Positions 1-12,491 of a stretch of DNA of 64,000 nucleotides are shown here, one piece after another. The stretch is from Deuterostichococcus epilithicus (taxonomy: Eukaryota > Chlorophyta > Trebouxiophyceae > Prasiolales > Stichococcaceae): contig JAVTLE010000014.1 of NCBI GenBank assembly GCA_033439295.1, positions 3,968,001-4,032,000 on the forward strand. The letters are read 5' to 3'. A program made the position numbers and the translations under genes. Below the pieces are notes generated by a model that was not told where the DNA came from, ran no database searches, and worked only from the letters and a program-made list of their open reading frames with translations. Each line of letters begins with the position of its first letter. Within the stretch, counting starts at the first letter, position 1.

Positions 1-210
1 TGGTCGTTGCGTGTGAACTGCCTGCACCGCACATCAATTGCGGGTCCTGTACGATCCTGCTAGGTAAGGTTGAATGGATGAACGAGCACCTCGCCCAGCA
101 AGGCCAGAGGTCACTGTCCACATTGTAAGACACGAAGCCAAGGCCAGGCGAAGTCATTCATCCGAAATGCTTGTCAGCACGGCATGTTTCGCCAGCCATC
201 GTCGAGCCAG
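1..210. other. 3' flank of the metallophosphoesterase gene
   Basis: This stretch lies beyond the proposed stop codon of the leftmost gene. I see no coding exon, RNA gene or repeat in it. It is probably 3' untranslated or intergenic sequence. Confidence 0.4.
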
Positions 211-3200
211 TCACAGATCCTGCGTGTCTCCAGTGCCTCGCCTGTAGGAGCCGTTTGCGCTGCGCAGCACGATGACTGCGACGGCGTCGCCGTCGCGGCT
301 GTCCGAACCGTCCGGCGACAGTTGCCGCTCTGTGCTGTCCAGCAGGATCACATCTTCGTCGTCCGCTGCGCGCGCCACACCAGACAGCAGCCTCAGGTGC
401 GGCAGGGGGTTGGGCAGGGGCCGCGACCTCGAACGGTGCAGTGGAACGGTGCCGCAGGCTGTGCAGCTGCCCGCTGCGGACCGCAGGAAGCTAAGCGAGT
501 GGCCCGGCTAGCGGCGGCATGACGCGCAGCTCGATGCACACGCCGCCTGCGAGGCAGCGGGCAGCGGCGCCGGGCTCTCGGGAGGGCCAGGACCACCGCA
601 GCAGGCGCTATCAGCAGGCACCCGGGCGGTGCGAGGCGGTGCAGGCTGCGCGGACGGCAGGCGTGGGCACTGTAGCCCTGACAGTAAAACCCACGAAATA
701 AGATCAGCGACAACAGCAGAAACGTACCGACGTCGCGGCAGACGAGACCGATAGGGGCGCGTGTGGCCACGTCATACTCCACCAGCATGTGCGCCTGCCG
801 CGCCAGCGCCGTGGTGCGCCCGACAGCAAACCAGGCTGCGGCGTTACGGCGGGGCATCAGCGGGTTGTCGCCGAAGGGCACATCGCACGCCAGCTGGCTG
901 CACAGCCAGCCGCCCTGCCGCGGCACGTGTGCGGGTCAGGGTTTTTGCCGGCAGCCAGAGCAGTGGCGCGCAAAGCACAGGAGGGCGCGATGCTGGTTCC
1001 GGTGGTTTTCCGGTGGCAATGCGAGTGCGGCGCACGATTGCTGAGCCGCGTAGGGCGGTGCCTGTAGGCCAGTGCCCGTTCCGGTGCCAGGTTTGCGGCT
1101 GACAAACTGGCGCTCGGGGCGTCCGACGGCCAGCCCCTGGAATGCTGTTCAACAAAGCCGTCGCGCTGGAGAGTGCACCATCTTCTCAAGGACGCACCGA
1201 GTTGGGGTCGCACAGCAGCTCGCCCTCGTGCAGCACCGGGCGCGGCTGCGACGCATCGGCCCACCGGTGCGCCAGGTCCAGCCGCAGGGACCCGTCCTCG
1301 TGATCCAGTGTGAAGAGTTCGTAGCCGCTGCCGTCGCCTGCACTCGAGAAAGCTGACAATGAGAACTTGCGGTCGTGAACATTATGAAGGGGTTGTCCTC
1401 GTGGTGCAGCTTGAGCGCCTCTCAGTCGCAGCCATCGCCGTGACAGGTCGGTGTCAGGCCCCTGGATCTGTGCGCAATCTAGATCCACAGCGCGGACGGC
1501 GCGCCGGGCCTTGAGGCTCAGAGGTGGGCTTCGGCTTGAGGACGCAGGTGTGGAGGCGGCCCGTGAGGGGTCTCGGCACAGGTGCGTTGCGATGCTCAAC
1601 ACGAGAATGGGCCGGAGGAAGCTGCTGTAAGAGATTCCCAACTCCCAACCTAGCTCTTGGTGCAGCCAAGCGATGCAGCGAGGTTGCCAACATGCGTGCC
1701 TTTCAGGATGCGCGAGTGTCGGTGCCCATCGCGGTTGCAGTCGCCGATGACGCCGACTTGCACGAACGCGCAGCCGCTGACCACCGAGATGGAGTCCGCG
1801 TAGTTGTGGCTCAGGTGAAAGTGCTGCACGCGCGCAGGTGACTCTGTCTCTCAGGATTCTGTCTCTCAGGATCCTGACAGTCGCGGCAATTGGCCAGCGC
1901 AACAAACATGAAGCATACGTGTAAGGTGTCAGGTTTTCACACGACTGGCAGGTCGCCCGCGCGCTGCAGTGCACCGTGCACAGCGCCGCCATTTTTACGC
2001 CATGTTGCCATGTTTCTTGGTGCTTCACAGGAGCCCGTGCACTGGTAGGCCGGGAAAAATTGCATCTATAATCTCTTTTTTATTTTGGTGTCCGTCTGTT
2101 TAAACGGACAGACAAAAATTTCGTAACGAAGTAACTCGTAGAGTTTTTTCTTAGGTAACGTCTGTCCGTGTTTGTCTGTTTATTTGTTCGTCTTTCAGGT
2201 GGCCGCTTACCCCGGAGAACCACAGCTTGATGTTGGGAAAGCGCTCCACGAGCCGGATGAAGGCTGCCGGGTTGCTGCTGTGGTTGAGCCATGCACACCG
2301 GTTCTTCACATGCACCTGCGCCCATCCAGTCGCGATCTCAGTGAGGCTCCACGAACCACCACTCCCGACTGCCTTGACTGTGGCTGTGGCAGCCCCGGCA
2401 TACACAGCACAGTGCTTGCACATGGCAGGCAGGAAGACCATGGCAGAGGTGGCACACTGCTCAGGAACGCACCTCCTGGACAACTTGCAAGCCGGACCCC
2501 ATGGGCGGCGCCTGCAGTACGTCGCACATGTCAGTACTACAGCTGCATCATTGTAGCCTGGCGCCTGGCGGATGCATTCTGTGCGACGCAGTACGGATGC
2601 CTGTGGCATCCTGTGGACGCAGCTGCGCTTCACATCGGCCGATGGGCTTATGAGTCTCCATGTGAAGATGACACAAGCGATGTGTGACTCGTTGAAAGGA
2701 GGACCGCACATGGGTGAAGACGACGACCGGTCGGCCGGCGCTGCGCTGCAGGGTAGCCTCGAACCACGCCAGCTGCTCCTCGTCAATGTACACCTCGTGC
2801 ACGCTGCCACAGAGGTTTGTGCACATCATGAAATGCAGTCCCGGGGAGCGCAGCTGGCGAGGCAAAGCATACACCCGAGATGGCAACCAATCAAATGCCT
2901 CAACTGGAGAAGGCTGCTGGCGGTCACCAAGCTGCGTTCCGGACCAGCCCATGCAGTACCTGCACCAGCACATGCCGGTGTGCAGGTGGCAATACACATG
3001 TCTGCATGCCGCGAGTCCACCCACAATGTTACTGTAGACCTCGGAAGCCTCACCTGAAGGCATTGCTGCGGAAGCGGACAGTAGACAACCCGATGCACAG
3101 CGTGTTGCCCAGCTCTGCAGCCCAATAGTGCCGCTGCCCCAAGACCTGCGGCCACCGGGTCGGCGCTGATTGATCTAATTCCAAATAGAAGCCAAACTCG

Positions 3201-4405
3201 AAGCTGCAACATGCATTCATTGAGGTGAAACGCTGCGGCAGGGCAGGACGGCCATGGCGGGACCGCGGCAGACCCCTTGACGTGAAACGCCATGGCAGGG
3301 CAGCGCGGCCACAGCGGCTTGACCGCAGCCCCAGCGACCCTGGAACCGAGAAGGATCCTCAGGAAAACCCACCTGCCGCCAGGCCGCCAGGTTGGCCTCG
3401 TCGGTGTCAAAGTCCTCGCCCTCCAGGTCGTGGTTTCCCGTCACCACCGCCCGAGGCGCCTCAAAGCCCGCCAGGTACTGCTCGGCGAACTCCAGCGACT
3501 CCCTGCGCCGCGTTTCGAGGCTGCACCTCAGCTTTGGGTGTGGGTGTAGTGCGGGGGCCGTCTGTCCTGGCAGGCATGAAGGCTGCAAAAGTGGCAGATG
3601 TGGGGTTCCCAGTCGGTGTGACCGGCCCTCCGAGGCACACATTCGCTCCCCGCCTCAGGACCCGCTAGGCATGCAGGCTCGAGCCCGCACAGGCCGCTGA
3701 GCTGCCCGACTGGAGGGGCATCACAAAATCCTAAGCATATGCAATGTGGCAGGCAGCCAGCACTTGTGCATGGCCTGGTTTCATGTCGGTCTGCTATGGC
3801 CTGCTGCGACTTGCAAGTCACACATATGCAATTTGTTTCGTGTCCTTGCACGACAAGCCCACCTGGACCCCGGCCGGCAACTGTAACCGCACAGGTCGCC
3901 CAGCTGCACAACGCGAGCGCCCGCGCCGGCCAGCTGCCGTGCAAACTGCTCGCGCGCCTCCTCGTGCAGGCTCATGCTGCCGGGCTCCAGGTGCAGGTCG
4001 CCGATGACGCCGATGGTGTACCCATCCAGGGCCCTGCAGGGAAGAGCAGACAGTTGTGGTGACGCTGCCGTGGGTGACAGGGGAGGGTGCTGCACCAGCG
4101 GCTGCGGCTAAAGGCGGGTTGGCAAGCTATGGAATGAATTTGCTGAGCTTTGCATGAGCTGAGTGAGCACGGCATCTGCGTAAAGCTTTGAACAACCCAC
4201 TTCCGGAGGCCACACCAGGAACCCACCTGTCGCTGAAGCTGTTCTGCAAACCCTCCGCTACGGCAGCGCCACTTGCGGGACCAATGGCGGCGCCACTGCC
4301 GGCGGCAGGCGGCGTCATCGCCAAGACCGTGCGGACCACGTTGACAGGACGCCTGGCAGACGTGACGCAGAAGTCGAGTGCGATGCGGCAGTAGATATGT
4401 ATCAT
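211..4405 (-). CDS. Calcineurin-like metallophosphoesterase, plant/cyanobacterial type
   Basis: This is a multi-exon gene for a metal-dependent phosphoesterase whose substrate is not known to me. Read 5' to 3' on the minus strand, the exons give the full metallophosphatase signature: VIGDLHLE (near 4010), QLGDL, VTGNHDLEG (near 3440), VVVFTH (near 2715), a 39-nt microexon with APPMGSGLQ (near 2500), LNHSSNP and, across the junction at 2210/1834, FSG-HFHLSHNY with the closing GHFH. Asp, Asn and His metal ligands are all present. Between them, HYWAAEL and IGLSTVRF (3150-3055) and VGVIGDCNRDGH (about 1750) match conserved family blocks. Later exons (about 1380-1190 and 920-780) supply LLVEYD and TRAPIG. 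The last exon appears to end at a TGA at 211-213 after an acidic tail. The first exon contains MTPPAAGSG, but the true start and any plastid transit peptide are unresolved. Confidence 0.82.
2057..2207. repeat. AT-rich intron tract with a near-palindrome
   Basis: Inside an intron of the metallophosphoesterase gene the sequence turns sharply AT-rich. It has a 24-bp near-palindrome centred on TTTAAA at 2090-2113, and the GTCTGTCCGT element recurs at 2159-2168. The composition is unlike the GC-rich surroundings. It may be a small inserted element, but no terminal repeats or target-site duplication were confirmed. Confidence 0.4.
3224..3325. repeat. Imperfect tandem repeat in an intron
   Basis: Two diverged units, each starting GTGAAACGC and carrying GGCAGGGCAG then CTTGAC, begin at about 3224 and 3281. 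They lie in an intron of the metallophosphoesterase gene, near the donor of the exon ending PSRFQ. Confidence 0.5.
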
Positions 4406-5054
4406 CTGTCACGCGTGCACGGGGTTTGGCATGCGGCACCTCCTGCAGGGACGGACCCTCACCTTCGGCGGACCAGTGGGCACAGCCGCTGATACAGTGG
4501 TGTTGTTCTTGTTCTGACCAGGGGCGGCCTGCTTGCCTTCTGCGTCACGCCGCCGGCAGGGGCGCACGATCGTGCAGCACAAGCCGAGCTCATTATCACG
4601 CCGGATTGTGCATGCTTGCGTTTGAGCTGTTGAATTTGAATCTCTGTTCAAGATATATAGTTGGTTCACTTCCACAAAAACGGAGGCAAGCTGACGGTGC
4701 AACGAGTGGTCACGACGAGGTTTCACCAAGTACTCCGACTCGAGGAATTGGATCAGCAACGGCCCGCATTCACCAAATTGCACCAAGTTTATTGTAGGTG
4801 ATCCTTCATATACGAAGTGCAATTCTTTGTAACAGTGAGGGGGTGCACGTGCCGCTTCGTGGCTTTGATCGATGCTTCGCTTCGATACATTGGTCTTGAG
4901 CTTTCCCGATGCAATCAGACAAACACTCTTCACGGCATGAGCACGTCCGCAACGGAGTCATCGGGCTGCACCTTGGTCATCGGATCGCAAGCTTCAACAC
5001 GGATTGCTCGCCAATAAGTAGCATCCGTCAGAATTCTCGCGCCGCATCATCATC
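4406..5054. promoter_or_regulatory. Divergent intergenic region, metallophosphoesterase / TBCE
   Basis: The metallophosphoesterase gene reads left and cofactor E reads right from this roughly 650-bp gap, so it should contain both promoters and perhaps the unlocated first exon of the left gene. It is less GC-rich than the coding parts and has a TATA-like GATATATAG near 4650. No conserved open frame was recognised. Confidence 0.4.
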
Positions 5055-7951
5055 ATGCAGTCTGTAAATCTCAGTGTTGATCAGCGACTGCAGATTGGCG
5101 CCGACAGGGCGACCGTTCGGTACGTGGGGCCCATAGATGGTCAAAGCGGCGAGTGGGTGGGTCTGGAGTGGGACAACGCAGCCAGAGGCAAGCACGGTGG
5201 TAGCGTCGGCGGCCGAAGATATTTTCAGTGCGCCTACGCAGGTCTGCTCCTGCTGCTCGTGGTTTGTGTTCCCAATGACCCCACCTGCCCGCCGTCATGC
5301 GGCGTTTTGCTGATGGCAGCATGATGGCGCATGCAGAGCACGCCGGTACTTTCGTGCGCCTGGCAAAGCTACAGCAGACCGCACGGCTGGGTGGCAGCGT
5401 GCTCTATGGGCTACAGACGCGGTACCAGGGCGCCGCCACAGGCAGCGCCATGGTTGCTCCGGCAGTCAAATTCCGGCTCGTAGGAGAGCAAGAGGTCCGA
5501 GACCACCAACGGCAGCTGCAGCTGCTGCATGAGGCCTCGCTATCCGGCGACTGTGTCTCCTGGCCGGTGAGGGGCACCCGCAGAATTGGTTCGCGTGATT
5601 GTCCTGGCTCTGTATGCATTGCATCGCCAAAGAGCAGTACAAGTTTCGTGTCACAATGCATAGTGGAGGGCTGAGCACGGTACAGCTGTCGGGAACAGGG
5701 CCCCGACGGCGAGCTGGCGGCGGCAGGGCTGGCGCTGGCTGAGCTGGATCTGTCCGGCACGCTCATTGGCAACTGGCATGCGGTGCTGCATATCGTGCAC
5801 CAGCTGCCGGAGCTTCGACACATCGACCTCAGCCGCACGCGCTTGTCGCTGCCTGCTCCGACGCAGCCGTGGCCGGTCGGCCTGGTGGCTGATAGGCTGC
5901 AGACGCTCGTGCTGAACGAATGCTGCCTGTCGTGGTCTCAGGTGATGAATCACCGTGCTGGCATCATGCGGAACGATCAGCCTGCCGTCAGGGCTGCCAT
6001 GTCCAACAACGCCAACAATGTCGTGCTGGCCTGCAGCTTCCGACCCATTTGAACTCCTGACCGCCGCTCAGGTGACGAGCCTGAGCGCCAGCGTCCCAGC
6101 ACTGCAGCAGCTGTTCCTATGCGGCAACCAGATCAGCACTCTGGCGGACGACGCAGCAGGGCCGGCATTCCCGCGGCTGCAGGTGACATCCGCTCTGCCC
6201 GGCACTCGCACGCTGCCAGCGCCTCGAGATGGCCGCAATCCCTGGCCTGCGCTGTGTACGATTCCGATGCCAGGAGTCTCGTCATTTTGCGCAGGTCCTG
6301 GACTTGACGGGCAATCAACTAACAGACTGGGATGAAGTCAGGTACCTCGGTAGTCTGACGTCTCTCACCGGCCTGAACCTTAGCGCCAACCAGCTGCAGG
6401 ACCTCACAGCGCCACTGGCTGCAGGCGCGCCACTCGCAAAGTCGCTGGTTGTGCTGACGCTTCAACCAAGCTCAGCGATCGCTGCGCTGGCCATCGTCTT
6501 GTATCGAGGGTGCACGGCTGCCTGATTTCCCCACACAGTGACCCAGTGTTCACTGCCTGCACCCTCGCGACCTCAGCACCAGTCGTGCAACTGTGCAGCA
6601 GCGGCGTTCAGCGGGCTGCAGGCCCTGTTCTGCGCCGGCAACCGCATCGCGTCCTGGGCGACGGTGCAGGCGCTGGCGGAGCTGCCGGCATTGGCGGAAC
6701 TGCGGCTGAGCGGCAACCCCCTCTTCGCCACCGGCACAGCCGCTCGCTTCGAGGTGGGCGTGCAGCACTGTCCGATGTGCGTACTGCGCCGCTTGGCCAA
6801 TGCCTAGGCCCGCCTTGGCACGTTGTAACCGTCTCAGACTCGTTGATGCCTCCCGCTGGCATTCGACTCTGTTGCATCCCCAAGACGGAGCGACTTCCAC
6901 AGCAACCAGCGCAGTTAATGCATGTGTCGGCCATGATGCTGCGTCCAGGTGATCGCGCGTATGCCAGGGCTGACGCTCCTCAATGGCAGCACCGTCGATG
7001 CGCTGGAGCGGCGCGACTGCGAGCTGCACTACCTGCGAACGCTGCTGGCAGAGGCGGAAGAGCAACCTGCGAGGGTGCAGGTGGGGGTCATCAAGGGGCT
7101 GCTGTCACGTAATGCCCATCGGGAGTAGGCTGGGGTCTCCAATAGTAGGGATCAGTGCCCTGCAGCCTGGCCTTGGGTTCACCTGAGAGACATTCTAATT
7201 TGTGTGCGGCACCTCTGCCGAGATCCGTTCGGCAAACTCGCCATCACGGGGGTCCTTCTCCAGCAAGCAGGGTACCACAATGACACTTGTGCACTGGAAA
7301 TCACAGGCTCTTGAGGCGGCGCACCCGCGCCTTGCACCGCTGCGGCAGAAGTATGGCCTCATGACTGGCACGCTGTCACGGGCCGGCGTCAAACATGGCG
7401 GCTCGGCGCCCATGGCGGCCGGCATGGTCACGCTGCACCTGATTGGCGACAGCGGGAGCGGTGGCGCTGCAGTGTCGCTGCAAAAGCCCATCCCAGGTGT
7501 GTTCGGAGCCTCCTTGATTGGGTTCAATGGCAGCTTGTGCACATTTGCTTGGCAGCGTCTGTGCGGATGCAGAGACTGCGAAATAGTGCAGGAAAACATC
7601 ACAGGAGATTGGATGCGTGTGTTTTCTATGCAGGGTGCATCACCCTGAAAAGCCTCAGGTACATCATGCAGCAATTGCACAATGTGCCAATCCGCCATCA
7701 GGAGCTGTTCGTGCGGGACGCTGCCGGCGCTGACGACGGTTCCCGCAGCCTGGCTGGGGAGGATGACCTGCAGACCCTGGCCTCCCTTGATATAAAGGTG
7801 CCCACCGCTTTGCGCCCCACCGTTTTGGTGCACAGGGAACTTCGTCGCATATGAGCTGAATGCAGTGGGTTACATGCGTATTGACGGGTCGACGCGGCTG
7901 CCCATGCAGGACCAGAGCGAGATACGAGTCCGATTGGCGCCCGAGGCTTGA
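5055..7951 (+). CDS. TBCE: Tubulin-folding cofactor E (TBCE)
   Basis: TBCE is a cytosolic chaperone that, with cofactors C, D and A/B, assembles and dissociates the alpha/beta-tubulin dimer. The order of domains is diagnostic. The ATG at 5055 opens a CAP-Gly domain (VGPIDGQSGEWVGLEWD, then GTFVRLAKLQ after the first intron, with GLQTRY). Leucine-rich repeats follow (LDLSGTLIGNW, LRHIDLSR, LQQLFLCGNQIS, VLDLTGNQLTDW, LTGLNLSANQLQ, LRLSGNPLF). A C-terminal ubiquitin-like domain ends the protein (VTLHLIGDSG, QQLHNVPIRHQELFVRD). Clear exons include 5055-5241, 5337-5566, 5699-5941 and 6072-6182. The last junction joins LASLDIK to DQSEIRVRLAPEA with a TGA at 7949-7951. Reading straight through that donor instead would stop at 7854. 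The 3' end faces the next gene 217 bp away. Confidence 0.92.
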
Positions 7952-8167
7952 CATATCGAGCTCGGACAGTCACAAAAGCTCAGTCGCACTGAGCACCATG
8001 TCGTCTGAGCACTGGTTTCGATTTGGATCTGCCAGGCAGGCGGCACTCCGAACGCTGAGGTCCTTGCACGAACATTTATCGCAATGGGGCGCATTGCAAT
8101 TATCCTCTACGAAATTCATGGTCCATCTGATGTACTTCTGCTCCTCCTGTCCTCTGGTTGTAGCCGC

Positions 8168-8857
8168 CTACTTGGTCCACCTGCCCGACTTGGCGTCGCG
8201 GTCCTTGATGTCCTCCGCGGCATCGGTTCCTGCAGCCGCCGCACAAATATCGTTTAGTCTGGACGGCTGGCATGCATGTGCATTCACGGTACACTTGGTC
8301 AGCTTTTAGCTGCTCTGGCAGGGGCGGTCTGGCGCTGCAGTCCAGATGTTCTTGGCGCATGCTGCAAAACTGGGCACATACTGACGAGCAGGCCTCTGGA
8401 GCTTATGCTGAGTGTGCAAGCCACAAGCCCAGGCTGTGTCAGGCAACGCTCGCGAACAAGTAGCTTCCAGATCATGAGCAGCCGATCTGAGTACGTTTGA
8501 TGGTTGACGGCTCTGCTAACCTGGCTTCAGCAGGAATCCCGACAGGATGCTGCCGAGCGTCACCACGACGACGCCGAGCGGCAGCACCCACGACGGTGCG
8601 TCCACACTCCCGACCTTCGTCGCCTCCTCAGCCACCTGCCAGATCTCGTTGATCGTGGCCTTGGGCGCCACAACAGCCCGCGCTGTGCGCGAAGGCGCCG
8701 CCGGTGTGAATGCTGGGCTTCTGCGCAGAGGCGCGACGCCCCGAGGAGCTGAGGCGCACGGGCGGGTCAGCGAGCAGCTCGCGAAAGCTGATGCCATCTC
8801 AGCGACTATGGGCGCGTACGTAGGGTTCGAGAGGTTGACAGCGATCACTTGAAGCAC
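8168..8857 (-). CDS. Small putative thylakoid single-span protein
   Basis: Two exons encode a protein of about 110-130 residues. The N-terminus (MASAFASCSLTRP..., rich in Ala, Ser, Arg and Pro and nearly free of acidic residues) looks like a chloroplast transit peptide ending near VVAPKA. A short soluble part (INEIWQVAEEATKVG) precedes one transmembrane helix (SWVLPLGVVVVTLGSILSGF). Exon 1 ends in KPG at a donor near 8522. Exon 2 starts at 8229 and reads TDAAEDIKDRDAKSGRWTK before a TAG at 8168-8170. Without splicing the frame would stop at once. The start is either 8857 or the in-frame ATG at 8797, and the latter gives the more typical transit peptide. I cannot name the family. A low-mass photosystem or thylakoid subunit is an inference. 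Confidence 0.7.
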
Positions 8858-9390
8858 TTGGCAGTGTGTATTTCTGCAGAAATGTACTCAGCCCGAACTG
8901 CACCTGCGATCTGCATCGCAATCTTGCGTCCGACGTGGAATCTGGATCAGAATTTAAGACGACAACAGCGAAATCCGCCACCTCCGACCCCCCCCCGATT
9001 CAGCCACCGTTCCGGAAGTCGCAGCACGTAGATGGCTTCGAGACTTGGTTGTCGAACACACAGATTTGCGTCTGTAGAGCTGATGAGCGTCTATACAGGA
9101 TAACCTGTGCTTCAACAGGAACGAGAGACAGAACTTTGTCGTGGCGCAATTAGCCAAATTAGGAATGATTGAAATCAATGACACGACGAGATCGATGCTG
9201 ACGCTGGCAATGAGTCAGTCTTGCAGCACCAGAACGTGAAACCGCCACGATTTTGACCACTTTTGATTGCTCTATACTCCTAAACATACCAAGCGATACC
9301 TCTGAGTGCCGCACTCTCTGTGAGGCTGTGGTCGAGAAACGCATAACGCGAATCGCTTGCATCAACCTCAGCTCTCCAAGAAACGCCGCA
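8858..9390. promoter_or_regulatory. Divergent intergenic region, thylakoid protein / OAT
   Basis: The small putative thylakoid gene reads left and ornithine aminotransferase reads right from this gap of about 530 bp. It contains a short poly-C run near 8989 and moderately AT-rich stretches. No coding exon was recognised. A shared promoter is inferred from layout only. Confidence 0.4.
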
Positions 9391-12300
9391 ATGCTGGCCA
9401 GGGCCTTCGGTAGGCAGAAGGTGGCAGCATCTGCGTTCCAGGCTGCAGCTCGCCGCAACTTTGCTGCCGCGCAGGCTCTGGCAGCTGAGCAGACACCTCT
9501 CCAGCAGCAGGTGCTCCTTCGAGACATCGAGCCGCGCTGCATCTTGCTGCCCGATGGTTTGGGTGGTCTTCATTCGCCATTCAGTTTCACTCAAATGAAT
9601 TTATCATGACTTTGCAGTATATCAAACGTGAGGACGACTATGGCGCACACAACTATGCGCCCATCCCGGTGGTGCTGAACAAGGCGGAGGGCGTGCACGT
9701 TTGGGACGTGGACGGCAAGCATTACTACGATTTCCTCAGCGCCTACTCGGCCCTTAACCAGGGGCACAACCACCCCAAGGTGCTGACGGGTGGCTGCTGT
9801 GCCGCACGCTCAAAGCTCTCAGCGCAATGATTCCTTTGAGCTAGCTGCTCGTGCGGCTGCTTTCTACAAGACATCACGATGGATGGCATGAAACGCAGGC
9901 TTTGCTCCGACACACAGAGGCGCTTTGTCTCATTGCTCTGCCTCCATGCGAGTGTTATGGCGGGCGCGGGCACCGGCAGAGGACTGACGGAGCCGGTCCT
10001 CGAACTGCATCCCGCAGATCGTCAAGGCGCTGGTGGACCAGGTTTCCACGCTGTCGCTGACGTCGCGAGCGTTCTTCAACGACGTGCTGGGCGAGTATGA
10101 GGAGTACATTACCAGCCTGTTCGGCTACGATAAGGTGCTGCCGATGAACACGGGCGTCGAGGGCGGCGAGACCGCCATCAAGCTCGCGAGGTGAGTGTGG
10201 AGCAGAGCATGGTACTTCCAGCCGGAGTGTCCAGCTGGGTTGCAACAGCAGGGCAGGCGGCCTGGTGGCTGGGCTGAAGGTCAGCAAAGGTGGGTGTGGT
10301 TGCGCGGCGCAGCACCGCGCCTTGCTGGCGCATCGGTGACGGCTGTAGGCAGCGCGCTACAAGTGAACAATCATGCGGCAAGCACCAGCTCAAAGCAGGC
10401 GTCGGCAGCCAGATCGGCTAAGACAACCCTTCAAACCCTTCCGCGCAGGCGGTGGGGCTACGATGTGAAGGGCGTGCCACGCAACCAGGCCAAGGTGCTG
10501 TTTGCGGAGAACAACTTCTGGGGGCGCACCCTGGCGGCGGTCTCCTCCTCGTCGGACCCCTCCTCCTACGAGGGCTTCGGCCCCTTCATGCCCGGCTTCG
10601 AGAACATACCCTACAACGACCTGGGGGCGCTCAAGGCCAAGCTGGAGGCGGACCCCAACATCGTGGCATTCATGGTGGAGCCCATCCAGGTGAGGAATGA
10701 GGGGGGTCTTGGGAAATAGAATGGTAAGGCATTCAAGAGCGGGTGGGCATTCTCAAAGAGGAGGGCAGGGTGACAGCTGCTGCGCATCAGGAGCGCGCCA
10801 TGTAATCGTGGGGCGGTTACTTGGGGCTCCCGAGTACACAAGGGGGCGGCCAACCGCGCCAGCAGTGACCTGGGAGTCTGGCGGTGCCCAGTGCACAGCG
10901 AAGCACTCGCATGACCGCAACGTGGGTGCCTCTTCCATATTCAAGTCACGTCCCGGCCGCAGGGCCCACCTCCCTGATGAACCGCGTGCACCAGCCGAAA
11001 CACGAGCCTGTGTGCGCAACAGGGCGAGGCAGGCGTGGTGGTGCCGGACCAGGGATACCTGAAGGCGGCGCAGGAGCTGCTGCACGAGCACCGGGCGCTG
11101 CTCATCGCAGACGAGGTGCAGACCGGCTGCGCGCGCACCGGCAGGATGCTGGCCTGCGACCACGACCCGGTGCGTGGTGCTGCCGCCATGCTCTCTGCGT
11201 GCGGCCATGCTGCGTGCTGTGCTCGTGTGCTCATGCCGCCTGCAGCCCGCCGCTGGCAGGCGCACCGCGGGCGCGCTGCGATACCCCAGAACCGGGACTC
11301 GACGCTGATAACGCAGTTCACATTGCAGCGAGAAGCAAGAAGAAGCTCTGAATGAGCCCTGAATTCCCGTGACACCTCCGCCGCTCTCGATGCAGCTTCT
11401 GGGCCTGTAGAAAGCACCCTTCGCAAGGAGCAGCCTGCCAGTGTGCACTGTGCCTATTCTTTCGAACAGGTTCCTCCGGAACAGGAGGTGCCGGAGCCGC
11501 TGGTGCTGCGCCCACTGACGGGTATGTGCACGCTGCTGCTGCGCCCCAGGTGCGGCCGGACCTGCTGGTGCTGGGCAAGGCGCTGTCCGGCGGCATCTAC
11601 CCGGTGTCGGCGGTGCTGGCGGACGACGAGGTGATGCTCACCATTGGGCGGGGCCAGCACGGCAGCACCTACGGCGGCAACCCCGTCGCCGCCCGCGTCG
11701 CCATGGCCGCCCTCCAGGTGGGCAGCGGCACGCGTGTGTGTTTCTGTAGGCGCGGATGCGCACCGGCTGCGGCCCGGGGGCTGTGCGCACGAGGGAGGGT
11801 CCTGTCGCAGGTCGTGGCTGCGGGGGGCGTCAGCACGAGACTGCTGGGGACACCGTGCGGATGTCAGACGGTCCGAAGGGAAGCTTCAACGAACCAAATT
11901 CCGGGCTGCAGTCATGGTGCTGCGAGGCCGACGCCGACACTCACGACCCGCCATCGGGCTGTGCAGGTGCTGGTGGAGGAGAAGCTGGCGGAGAACGCGG
12001 AGAAGCAGGGCCAGGCGCTGCGCACCCGGCTGAGCGAGCTGCTGGCGGACGACTCGCGGGTGGCGGCGGTGCGCGGCAAGGGGCTGCTCAACGCCATCGT
12101 TATCGAGGAGCGCGGCGGCGTGACCGCCTACGATGTGTGCATGCGGCTCAAGGAGAACGGGCTGCTGGTGCGCTTCCGCTGGGCGACCGGACTGCCGGCT
12201 TGCTGTCACCGCCGCCAGTCCTGGATGCCGCGCTGTCAGCTGCTGCGCTGATTCGACCGCTACTGCGCTGGCTGGTGACCGTGTCCGCACCAGCCGCAGG

Positions 12301-12491
12301 TCGCTGTGGTGTGAGACCGTCATGCTCGTATACTTTGGGTGCACTGACAGTATGTGTATGCCTCTGGTCTGCATTAGGCGAAGCCGACGCACGGGGATAT
12401 CATCCGCTTTGCGCCGCCGCTCATCATCAACGACGCGCAGCTGCAGGAGTGCGCCGACATCATCTGCGACACCGTCCGCTCCTTTGACTGA
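9391..12491 (+). CDS. OAT: Ornithine aminotransferase, mitochondrial
   Basis: OAT is a PLP enzyme that interconverts ornithine and 2-oxoglutarate with glutamate-5-semialdehyde and glutamate, linking arginine and proline metabolism, usually in mitochondria. The ATG at 9391 starts a basic, Ala-rich presequence ([20 protein letters not shown]). Conserved blocks follow across about nine exons: [106 protein letters not shown], the PLP-lysine block [34 protein letters not shown] and [10 protein letters not shown]. Exons placed exactly include 9391-9510, 9618-9779, 10018-10190 and one starting at 10450. The TGA is at 12489-12491. All catalytic motifs are intact. Confidence 0.95.

Noticed and set aside
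7750-7854. TBCE ending at the stop at 7852-7854
   Set aside because: Reading through gives a tail unlike the family. Splicing at the donor after LASLDIK gives DQSEIRVRLAPEA, which fits a TBCE C-terminus better.
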